The translations under genes and the position numbers were made by a program. The notes under the pieces were generated by a model. That model saw only the letters and a list, made by a program, of their open reading frames with translations, was not told the origin of the DNA and made no database searches. From assembly GCA_016201195.1 (NCBI GenBank), contig JACQDI010000565.1, positions 1 through 9,701 on the forward strand: a stretch of 9,701 bases of DNA, given 5' to 3'. The DNA is from Acidobacteriota bacterium (lineage in GTDB: Bacteria; Acidobacteriota; Terriglobia; Bryobacterales; JACQDG01). Positions 1 to 5,914 of the stretch are shown one piece after another; position 1 is the stretch's first letter; every line of letters starts with the position of its first letter.

Positions 1-625
1 CACGGTGGTTGGCACCGGCAAGAAGTACCCCGAGGTGGCCGAGCCGCTGCCCGGTCCCACCACGGCCCGGCTGGGGGAAGCCGCTCGCCGCCGCAACGCC
101 TACATCGTGGCCGGCGTCTACGAGCGCGAGGGAGCGGCCATCTACAACACCGCGGTGCTCCTCGACCGCGCGGGCAAGCTGGCCGGAAAATACCGCAAGG
201 TCTACCTGCCGCGCGAGGAGATCGAGGGCGGGCTGACGCCGGGCAACGACTACCCGGTGTTTCAAGCCGACTTCGGCAAGGTGGGGATGATGATCTGCTG
301 GGACGTGCAATACGCCGACCCGGCGCGCGCCCTGGCCCTGCGCGGCGCGGAGCTGATCCTGATGCCGATCTGGGGCGGGAACGAAACGCTGGGCAAGGCG
401 CGGGCCATCGAGAACCACGTTTTTCTCGCTGCATCCGGCTACGACTATCCCACCTACGTGATGGACCCCGACGGCGAGCTGCTGTCCCTGGCCAGGGAGC
501 GCGGCACGGCCGCCGTGGCCACCATCGACCTGAACCGCCGCTACGTGAATGACTGGCTGGGCGAGATGCGCGAGCGCTTCATGAAGGAGCTGCGCCTGGA
601 TTTGAAGGCGGAGTGGCGGGAGTGA
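1..625 (+). CDS. Carbon-nitrogen hydrolase (nitrilase superfamily), 5'-truncated by window edge
   Basis: C-terminal part, about 207 residues, of a cytoplasmic nitrilase-superfamily amidohydrolase, which hydrolyses non-peptide C-N bonds in amides, carbamoyl compounds or nitriles. The reading frame is open to the first base, so the GTG at position 5 is not the true start. Two members of the Glu-Lys-Cys catalytic triad are visible: the lysine in KYRKVYLP (about residue 65 counted from that GTG) and the nucleophilic cysteine in GMMICWDVQY (about residue 98). The family signature RGAELILMP follows the cysteine. The first catalytic Glu, expected nearer the N-terminus, lies outside the window. The substrate cannot be told from this portion. 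The gene ends 37 bp before the convergent FRG-SET gene, and no terminator hairpin is evident between them. Confidence 0.9.
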   Translation, partial: TVVGTGKKYPEVAEPLPGPTTARLGEAARRRNAYIVAGVYEREGAAIYNTAVLLDRAGKLAGKYRKVYLPREEIEGGLTPGNDYPVFQADFGKVGMMICWDVQYADPARALALRGAELILMPIWGGNETLGKARAIENHVFLAASGYDYPTYVMDPDGELLSLARERGTAAVATIDLNRRYVNDWLGEMRERFMKELRLDLKAEWRE

Positions 626-662
626 GTGTGGCGCGCCTGCTACTTGACTGAGCCTCGTATGC

Positions 663-1823
663 CTACTCGCTATACGTTCGGTAGTCGACGGTCAGTTCCT
701 CATCGGGCTCGATAAGTCTCAACGCGAAGAAATTGTAGGACTTGTCGCAGCGCACGTTGGGCTTCAGCGAGTGGTTTAGGTACCACGAGATTGTCAAACG
801 GTTGAAGTTCATTGGGCATCCATAGCGCGTCTCCCTGTTTTTCTTATCTGCCTTGATCACTGCGAAGTCCTCGTATAACTGCCTGATCGACTTAGGCCGC
901 CGCGGCAGTTCGCTCTTCTTCACCCAAACCATTTCGTCGTTGTCGCCGGCGAATAGTGGCGTGTTCTTTCTTATTCTTCGGATTGCGAAAACGCCCACCC
1001 CGCCCTCGTGTACCTTTGAAGGACCCAGCCTGGTATACGCTCCTTGGTGCGGCAGGCTCTCATCCTCCTCCATATTGCTGATCTCCAATGCCTTGCCCAG
1101 CCCCTCCAAGTCTGGAAAGACCGTTGTCTCGTCGACTCCACACGTCGCAAGCGAGCGTCTGATGGTCTTGGCTTCCCAACTGGGGATCACGATCTTCATG
1201 AGTGGGCTCTCGATAAGTTCTGCTATCTCCTCCAGGCCACGTTGGTCCAAGCCATGAATCGTGAAGCACGACCGCTGTGCTCCGATTCTGCGCATGATGT
1301 GGCCGGGATATATAGCCACCGGGCTGGGAGGCCACTTCTTTCGGGGCGCAAACCGGTCTGGGAGCCACCGCTCGTAACGCTGCCTGTCCCGCTTCGTGGT
1401 CCCAGGGTCCCCAGGCGGGAGCGCTTCAGCTTTCCCAACTACCCTCCGGTTTAGCTCCCAGGGGTCCAGCACCCACACGGCCGCGTGGTGGTGGCCGGGG
1501 TCCTCTCTCACAGCGAAATACAGTCCGATCAAGGCACCTTCCGTCCAATCTAGAAGCCTCGTAGGGGCGCCATGGTGCTGCATCAGAAAGTACCAATCCC
1601 AGGAACCTGCCGGCTTGACATCGGAGAGAGTGGGGGCACAGGTGACGAACTGTTCCCGAACATCGTCCTCGCTCTCTCTGTCCCTGTCCTGTTGCCTGTA
1701 AAACTTGGGTACGAGGGACCATTCAGCGTTTGCGTGCCCGCGGAACCACGCTACCGGTTCCGCTTCCGAAACAATCTTGACGAACTCGTCTACGCTTCTC
1801 GCAGTCTTCTGTATTGTTGACAT
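663..1823 (-). CDS. FRG domain-SET domain fusion protein
   Basis: Intact 386-residue protein with two recognisable domains. Residues about 11-250 form a complete FRG domain (Pfam FRG, activity unknown): the name-giving WFRG at 26-29, QHHGAPTRLLDWT at 82-94, ALIGLYFAV at 97-105, a P..I..RI.aQ.s.Ftihg segment at 173-191 and the closing TVFPDLEGLGKAL at 234-245. Residues about 262-386 form a SET domain of the protein-lysine methyltransferase type. It has GVGVFA at 275-280 (SAM-binding region), NHSLKPN at 350-356 and EELTVDY at 375-381, whose final Tyr matches the catalytic tyrosine. No signal peptide or membrane segment is seen, so it is probably cytoplasmic. The ATG start is supported by a GGAGG 9 nt upstream. 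Base composition is clearly less GC-biased than in the neighbours and two decayed toxin-antitoxin loci lie just upstream, suggesting acquisition by transfer. Domain calls are firm; a role in modification or defence is inference. Confidence 0.85.
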   Translation of the reverse strand: MSTIQKTARSVDEFVKIVSEAEPVAWFRGHANAEWSLVPKFYRQQDRDRESEDDVREQFVTCAPTLSDVKPAGSWDWYFLMQHHGAPTRLLDWTEGALIGLYFAVREDPGHHHAAVWVLDPWELNRRVVGKAEALPPGDPGTTKRDRQRYERWLPDRFAPRKKWPPSPVAIYPGHIMRRIGAQRSCFTIHGLDQRGLEEIAELIESPLMKIVIPSWEAKTIRRSLATCGVDETTVFPDLEGLGKALEISNMEEDESLPHQGAYTRLGPSKVHEGGVGVFAIRRIRKNTPLFAGDNDEMVWVKKSELPRRPKSIRQLYEDFAVIKADKKNRETRYGCPMNFNRLTISWYLNHSLKPNVRCDKSYNFFALRLIEPDEELTVDYRTYSE

Positions 1824-1832
1824 CGATAGCCG

Positions 1833-1837
1833 CCTCC
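1833..1837 (-). promoter_or_regulatory. Shine-Dalgarno GGAGG of the FRG-SET gene
   Basis: The minus strand reads GGAGG here, 9 nt before the ATG at 1823-1821. It supports that start and indicates that translation signals of the gene are intact despite the decayed surroundings. Confidence 0.6.
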
Positions 1838-1958
1838 GTATGGACAGCTAGAAGATAGCAGCCATCATTATCATTCTCTTCACAGACTTTACGCAATCGT
1901 TTCTGCCGCTGTGAGTAGCGGGCCGAATGCGGCGAGCAGAGTTGACGATTTCGTCGCT

Positions 1959-2214
1959 TCCAACCTTCGGATCGATGCGACGCTGCTCGGCTAGGGACCG
2001 GTCGAATCCTTCTGCCTGTTCCTCGGTCAGGACCCCACCAGATGGTCCAGGTCGTGGTAGAGGTCGGCGCTCTTCTTGACCCTCACGATCCAGCAGCGCG
2101 ATCACAGCCTTGTTGAGACTGAGAGCGTCGGATGATCCGTGCCGGGTCGGGGGGTGTGTTTCTTAGAGTGATGGCCTTGATCGTTATAACGCCGCCTGCA
2201 TCATTATTGATCAT
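1959..2214 (-). pseudogene. Decayed ribbon-helix-helix-type antitoxin (VapB-like)
   Basis: No single open frame, but pieces of one antitoxin can be read by switching frame. Starting near 2181 the minus strand encodes IKAITLRNTPPDPARIIRRR, a typical RHH beta-strand and first helix. After a shift near 2125 it reads DALSLNKAVIALLDR, the second helix. After a shift near 2080-2085 it reads VKKSADLYHDLDHLVGS, then a TGA where a Trp codon is expected. After a one-base shift near 2028 it reads TEEQAEGFDRSLAEQRRIDP, the common C-terminal tail of such antitoxins. The expected ATG at 2181 is ATC; the nearest in-frame ATG is at 2214. The GTG at 2105 could open an 85-residue frame, but this is a by-product of the lesions. 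No convincing toxin remains downstream (1848-1958). Recognition of the family is from its characteristic sequence; the exact number of lesions needs an intact homologue. Confidence 0.7.
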
Positions 2215-2247
2215 TCCGCCTTTATTGCGCTATCCTTGTAATCTTAG
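2183..2247. promoter_or_regulatory. Divergent control region between two antitoxin remnants, with possible operator
   Basis: AT-rich spacer separating the head-to-head antitoxin remnants. It contains two direct copies of ATCATT at 2200-2205 and 2210-2215, a 10-bp period that would place them on the same helix face, with TGATCA at 2208-2213 between and overlapping them. Antitoxins of these families usually repress their own promoters through such short repeats, so an old operator is plausible. On the plus strand TTGATC (2207-2212) and TATCCT (2231-2236) could be weak -35/-10 boxes with an 18-bp gap, which would start transcription only a few bases before the ATG at 2248. All of this is inference from pattern. 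Confidence 0.3.
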
Positions 2248-2501
2248 ATGCCTCGAATTGAACTCAACTTGGACGAGCAGACGTTGGAGCGGGCCCGGCG
2301 GGTGGCCGAGGTGTCGCACTGCTCAGTGGAGGAGCTCGTCACCCTGCTGCTAGACCACTGCTAGACCGCGCGACGCTCCCGCCGCCGGGTCCCGATCCGC
2401 TCTTGGGAATGATGGCTGATGACCGCGGCTTAGTCGACCAGGTATTGGAGTCAGCCATGAAAGCTCGAGCTGGGCGGCTCATGAGGCGCTCCAGTGGCTG
2501 A
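2248..2501 (+). pseudogene. vapB: VapB-like antitoxin broken by an 11-bp tandem duplication
   Basis: Reading from ATG 2248 gives MPRIELNLDEQTLERARRV and on to a premature TAG at 2362-2364 after 38 residues. The sequence ctgctagacc occurs at 2347-2356 and again at 2358-2367, an 11-bp period. Removing one copy restores a continuous 80-residue frame: VEELVTLLLDRATLPPPGP, then LLGMMADDRGLVDQVLESAM and a terminal RRSSG stopping at TGA 2499-2501. The restored protein has the length, acidic-basic pattern and C-terminal tail (DDRGLVDQVLESAMKAR) of antitoxins paired with PIN toxins, and its stop overlaps the start of a PIN fragment by 8 nt, the usual coupled arrangement. The N-terminal 38-residue peptide could still be made but would lack the toxin-binding half. 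Confidence 0.75.
2347..2367 (+). repeat. Tandem duplication (10-bp unit, 11-bp period) causing antitoxin frameshift
   Basis: Two perfect copies of ctgctagacc at 2347-2356 and 2358-2367 separated by one base. The 11-bp step is not a multiple of three and brings the TAG at 2362-2364 into frame. This looks like a replication-slippage duplication in the antitoxin gene. Confidence 0.85.
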
Positions 2502-2634
2502 GGTCCTCCTGGACACCGATATCCTGTCCGAAGTCATTAAAGGCATTGACTCCAGGGTCGCCGCGAATGCAGCGCGGCACCGCGATCAGTTCGGCCCTTC
2601 TTCATCTTACCGGAGCAAATCGACCACCGCGTAG
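2494..2634 (+). pseudogene. vapC: Truncated VapC-like PIN-domain toxin
   Basis: A GTG at 2494, overlapping the ancestral antitoxin stop by 8 nt, opens a 46-codon frame. It begins VAEVLLDTDILSEVIKGID, the hallmark first strand of a PIN ribonuclease with its first catalytic aspartate (LDTDILSE). Similarity to VapC toxins continues through SRVAANAARHRDQF, to about 2595, after which the frame runs into sequence shared with the 3' end of the minus-strand gene that ends at 2602 and stops at TAG 2632-2634. An intact VapC is about 130-140 residues, so roughly three quarters, including the remaining acidic active-site residues, is missing. The product cannot be an active nuclease. The cut falls exactly where the conserved minus-strand gene begins, marking a deletion or insertion boundary. 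Confidence 0.75.
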
Positions 2635-3507
2635 ACGTTCCATCTCGGGGATGCTGAACTCGGTCGAGCGGGCGCCGGCGGTGTAATCTTCGAGCGCGGC
2701 GTTTTCATAGCCGAGGGCCGAGAGCTTCCCTTTGGCGCAGGAGCCGAGCACGCGCAGGCGCAACCCCTCGACTCTTTCGGGGCCGTAGTTGAGCAGGTGG
2801 ATGCGGGAGCGCGCGGCGTCACCGGTGAGGCGTGCGAGCACGACGTCGCTGCCGAACAGGCGCAGCAGGCGTTTTTCGTCGGTGAGCCGGCGGCGGATCT
2901 GGTCGGCCTGGGCGGAGGGATCGTCCTGCTCGGCCTTGACGCTCAGGTCGGCCTGCGGGTCCGGAGCGGCAACGACGCGGAAAAGCAGGTTGCGCCGCGC
3001 GAGCAGGTTCAGGACCTCGCCGGCCAGCTCCGAGCCGTCGTCAACCACGGCGATGTTGGCTCTGGGCGGCAACGGGGGGCCCTCGAGCCGCTTCAGAAAC
3101 GTCAGCGTGCGGCCGTAGGCCTCCAGGTCCGGGCGGTCGATGCGCAGCAATACATCGGCTTGATAGGCGAAGGCCTCGGCGGCTGCCAGGGCGGCGGCGC
3201 CGCGGGGAACCTCACAGAAGAAGCGGCCCTGTCTCCAGCGCTCGTAGCGCCAGCCGTTGGCGTCCACCCAGGGGGCGCGCGTGGCGGTGGCCACGTCGAT
3301 CTCCCACCGCACACCCGGTGGGGGAACCTTCTCCCGCTCGGCGCGGTCGGAGGGGTGATGGCAGAAGCCCGTCTTCTGCCAGGCGGCGGCCTGCGCGGCG
3401 GGCACGTGGACGCAGTCCACCCCGGCCTGACGCAGGGCGCCGGCCGATTCGGGACCGTGCTCCCAAAACAGGCCGGGGAGCAGGACGGCCGCGGCGAGCA
3501 TCAGCAT
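2602..3507 (-). CDS. Unrecognised protein, probably exported, with C-terminal beta-sandwich-like segment
   Basis: About 301 residues, family not recognised. The start is taken as the ATG at 3507, which overlaps the DUF362 stop in TGATG; a GTG one codon earlier is possible. Either way translation is coupled to the upstream gene. The N-terminus, MLMLAAAVLLPGLFW, is hydrophobic without a basic n-region, so export is likely but uncertain. A short alpha/beta stretch, RANIAVVDDGSELAGEVLNL (about 150-170 by the GTG numbering), precedes a region with Asp/Gln-rich loops. The C-terminal part (about 235-290) with SRIHLLNYGPERVEGLRLRV resembles the closing beta-sandwich of glycoside-hydrolase-type proteins. 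The last dozen residues as encoded (ERLRGGRFAPVR) look wrong: a one-base shift after Met290 gives NVYAVVDLLR and a stop at 2607-2609, a far more family-like ending. This may be a real frameshift or a base error. Confidence 0.7.
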   Translation of the reverse strand: MLMLAAAVLLPGLFWEHGPESAGALRQAGVDCVHVPAAQAAAWQKTGFCHHPSDRAEREKVPPPGVRWEIDVATATRAPWVDANGWRYERWRQGRFFCEVPRGAAALAAAEAFAYQADVLLRIDRPDLEAYGRTLTFLKRLEGPPLPPRANIAVVDDGSELAGEVLNLLARRNLLFRVVAAPDPQADLSVKAEQDDPSAQADQIRRRLTDEKRLLRLFGSDVVLARLTGDAARSRIHLLNYGPERVEGLRLRVLGSCAKGKLSALGYENAALEDYTAGARSTEFSIPEMERLRGGRFAPVR

Positions 3508-4631
3508 CACAGTTCGATCTTCTGGACCTTGATTTTCCTAATGTCGTACACGCCGAGACCGAGGCGCGAGGCGTATTCGATGTGGCCCGGCTCGCGCAGG
3601 AAGCGGTCCTCGTTGGGGTTGTCGCTGTAGCCCCGGCCCGGTTTCACGTAGGCCATGGAGTGGCGCCAAACCGACATGGCTCCCTCGGCCTTGCGCTTGT
3701 TGTCGATGATGTCGAGCAGGAGTCGGTCGACGGCCACCGGGTCGGTGCCGAACATCATTTGCTTGGGATAGAAGCGGAAGCGCCGGTCGCGCGAAAACGG
3801 CCCCGCGTGCCAGACGCCGCGCAGGCCGTCCATAATGTTGAGCACGGTGCGGGAGCGCAGCGGCTCGACCGCGGCGAGGGTTCCGATGAAGGTCAGGGTG
3901 TTGGTTTTCTCGTTGCGGTGAGAGCGGGCGACGTTGGAAAAGCTGCCGTAGGCGATGTTTTTCAGACAGCCGGTGACGCCCGCCGCCCCGTGGTCCTTCA
4001 TGTTCGGCACGTTGATGATCTTGGTGAGCTTCTCGGTCACCGACCGGACCATGTTAGAGCGCGTATCCTCTTCGCCGAAGAAATTCACCTCCACGTAGGT
4101 GTTGGGGTCGTAGTTGCGCGCCGATCCCCGCGACGCTTCCGCCGCCACAATCCCTACGCCCTCTGGCACATAGCGCTCATAGGCGGCGGCCCTCATCTGG
4201 TTGGCGAAGCGCTCGTAGATGTAGATCTGGCTTGGCTTGAGGCCCACGGCCACGAGGCTGGAGACGATCTCGGCGACAACCTCGGGCATCGACATAGCAC
4301 CGGGGGCGCCGGAGTTGTTCACTTTGATGCCGACCACGTCGGCGGGGGTAAAGAAGCGGCGCCAGGCGTCCTCAGCCTTGCGCTCGCCGGTGAGCGCCCG
4401 CATGCCGCGCGAGATCATCTCCTTCACCGTGGGGACGTCCACCTTTTCGCTCTCCGCGTCGATGGATTTTTCGGCGTGCACCGCCACCACCGAACCGGGA
4501 TACGGTCCCGGCATGCCGGCCTGCGGCCAGGGCTGAAACGCGGTAACGACCTTGTAGGCGGGCCCGTCCTTATCAGCGGCGAGGGCCAAGGGTGCGGCAG
4601 AGGACACTTGCAGAAATGTACGGCGTCGCAT
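3507..4631 (-). CDS. DUF362 domain protein with Tat signal
   Basis: A 374-residue protein of the DUF362 family, whose biochemical role is not established; related proteins are often linked with Fe-S proteins. It begins MRRRTFLQVSSAAPLALA, a twin-arginine signal (RR at 2-4 followed by TFLQ) and a short hydrophobic stretch ending in an Ala-rich cleavage region, so it is predicted to be exported folded. Conserved stretches include VVGIKVNNSGAPG (99-111), INVPNMKDHGAAGVTGCLKN (206-225) and MMFGTDPVAVDRLLLDII (292-309), the usual DUF362 hallmarks. The ATG is the only in-frame start before an upstream TAG; an AAAGGGA lies directly against it, closer than ideal for a Shine-Dalgarno. The stop overlaps the next gene's start. 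It is divergent from the PQQ-like gene with 71 bp between. Confidence 0.85.
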   Translation of the reverse strand: MRRRTFLQVSSAAPLALAADKDGPAYKVVTAFQPWPQAGMPGPYPGSVVAVHAEKSIDAESEKVDVPTVKEMISRGMRALTGERKAEDAWRRFFTPADVVGIKVNNSGAPGAMSMPEVVAEIVSSLVAVGLKPSQIYIYERFANQMRAAAYERYVPEGVGIVAAEASRGSARNYDPNTYVEVNFFGEEDTRSNMVRSVTEKLTKIINVPNMKDHGAAGVTGCLKNIAYGSFSNVARSHRNEKTNTLTFIGTLAAVEPLRSRTVLNIMDGLRGVWHAGPFSRDRRFRFYPKQMMFGTDPVAVDRLLLDIIDNKRKAEGAMSVWRHSMAYVKPGRGYSDNPNEDRFLREPGHIEYASRLGLGVYDIRKIKVQKIEL

Positions 4632-4651
4632 TCCCTTTGATGATAACTCGC

Positions 4652-4681
4652 TTGACCCGGACGTTGCGCTACGATTCTAAT
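4652..4681 (+). promoter_or_regulatory. Putative sigma70-type promoter for the PQQ-like gene
   Basis: TTGACC at 4652-4657 and TCTAAT at 4676-4681, 18 bp apart, each one mismatch from the consensus hexamers in the positions that matter most. Transcription would start near 4688, giving a leader of about 15 nt that contains a purine-rich ribosome site (GGAAGGGGG, 4686-4694). It sits in the 71-bp divergent spacer. Confidence 0.45.
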
Positions 4682-4702
4682 AGCCGGAAGGGGGCTCGAC
4701 TG

Positions 4703-5914
4703 ATGCTGCGATCTGTTGGAGTGGTGCTCATGCTGTTCGCTTCGACCGCGATGGCCGACGATTGGCCGCAGTGGCGAGGGCCGCGGCGCGACGGCATCTC
4801 GCGCGAGACCGGCCTGCTGAAATCGTGGCCCGCCGGCGGCCCGCGCCTGGTGTGGAAGGCGCAAGGCTTGTCCGAGGGGTACTCGTCGTTTGCCGTCGTC
4901 AAGGGCCGCCTGTTCACCCAAGGGCAGCGCGGCGACCAGGAGTTTGTGATCGCGTTCGACGCCAAGACCGGCAAAAAACTGTGGGAAACGACGACCGGCA
5001 AGCCGTTCCGGGAGCGGCGCGGGCACGGACCGCGCGGGACGCCCACCGTGGAGGGCGACCGGCTCTGGGCACTCGCCGCCGATGGCACGCTGGTGTGCCT
5101 GGAAGCGGCCACCGGCAAACGGATCTGGGGCGTCAACATCGTGGAGCGCTTCAAGAGCGCGGCGCCGCACTGGGGCGTCAGCGAATCGCCGCTGCTCGAC
5201 GGCGACCGGCTCATCGTGACTCCAGGCGGCTCGGGCGCCTCCATCGTCGCCCTGAACAAGAACAATGGGGAGCTGGTGTGGAAGTCCGGCAACGACGAGG
5301 CGGCGTATTCTTCGGTAATCGCCTTTGACCTGGGGGGGCGGCGCTACATGGCCGCCTTCACCGGCGAGGCGGCGGTGGGCCTGGCCGCCGGCAACGGCGA
5401 GCTGCTGTGGCGGTACAACAAGGTCTCCAACCGCACCGCCAATATCGCCACGCCCATTTTCCACGACGGACACGTGTTCGTCTCTTCCGACTACGGCACC
5501 GGCTGCGCGCTGCTGAAGCTCGAGCCGCAGGGCGGCGGGGTGAAAGCTTCTGAGGTGTACTTCAGCCGCGAAATGAAGAACCACTACAGCACGTCGGTGC
5601 TCGTCGGCGACTACCTCTACGGGTTCAACTCGACCGTGCTGACGGCGATGAAGTTCGCGACCGGGGAGGTAGCCTGGCGCGACCGCAGCGTGGGCAAGGG
5701 CGGGCTGATCTACGCCGACGGACACCTCTACGTGATGGGCGAGAACGGCACGGTGGGCCTGGTCGAGGCCACACCGGCCGGTTACAAGGAGAAATCGCGG
5801 TTCGAGATCCCGCGAGGCGAGTTTCCCACGTGGACCCCGCCTGTGGTCGCAGAAGGCAGGCTCTATCTGCGCGAGCAGGATAATCTCTATTGCTACGACA
5901 TTAAAGGCAGTTAG
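4703..5914 (+). CDS. Secreted PQQ-like beta-propeller repeat protein
   Basis: A 403-residue protein with repeats of the PQQ-binding-like (pyrrolo-quinoline quinone/BamB-type) propeller. It has a Sec signal peptide, MLRSVGVVLMLFASTAMA, with likely cleavage after AMA. The mature protein opens with DDWPQWRGPRRDGIS, the characteristic start of this group. Blades recur as 'hydrophobic-W-x-a-x-TGK' units, for example AFDAKTGKKLWET, CLEAATGKRIWGV and ALNKNNGELVWKS, with a further one near AMKFATGEVAWRD. The start at 4703 is chosen over an in-frame ATG at 4592 because it gives the signal peptide at the very N-terminus, has a GGAAGGGGG ribosome site and does not run into the divergent DUF362 gene. No dehydrogenase catalytic residues are evident, so a binding or scaffold role outside the membrane is likely. 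Its stop codon overlaps that of the convergent gene. Confidence 0.88.
   Translation: MLRSVGVVLMLFASTAMADDWPQWRGPRRDGISRETGLLKSWPAGGPRLVWKAQGLSEGYSSFAVVKGRLFTQGQRGDQEFVIAFDAKTGKKLWETTTGKPFRERRGHGPRGTPTVEGDRLWALAADGTLVCLEAATGKRIWGVNIVERFKSAAPHWGVSESPLLDGDRLIVTPGGSGASIVALNKNNGELVWKSGNDEAAYSSVIAFDLGGRRYMAAFTGEAAVGLAAGNGELLWRYNKVSNRTANIATPIFHDGHVFVSSDYGTGCALLKLEPQGGGVKASEVYFSREMKNHYSTSVLVGDYLYGFNSTVLTAMKFATGEVAWRDRSVGKGGLIYADGHLYVMGENGTVGLVEATPAGYKEKSRFEIPRGEFPTWTPPVVAEGRLYLREQDNLYCYDIKGS

Noticed and set aside
1848..2105. 85-codon minus-strand frame as a real hypothetical gene
   Set aside because: It joins two in-frame pieces of a decayed antitoxin through an out-of-frame middle; better explained as a pseudogene.
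2797..3630. 277-codon plus-strand open frame over the unknown minus-strand gene
   Set aside because: Gly/Arg/Gln-rich, low-complexity translation that crosses the junction of two coupled minus-strand genes; a shadow.
3318..4640. Long plus-strand open frame antisense to the DUF362 gene
   Set aside because: High-GC codon bias leaves the antisense frame open; its translation is His/Arg/Gly/Val-rich with no domain, while the minus strand encodes a clear Tat-DUF362 protein.
4592..4702. Upstream in-frame ATG for the PQQ-like gene
   Set aside because: It would bury the signal peptide behind 37 residues and overlap the divergent DUF362 gene; the ATG at 4703 has a ribosome site and a proper signal peptide.
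4424..5725. 433-codon minus-strand open frame over the PQQ-like gene
   Set aside because: Shadow of the beta-propeller coding frame; composition typical of antisense frames and it also overlaps the start of the DUF362 gene in another frame.
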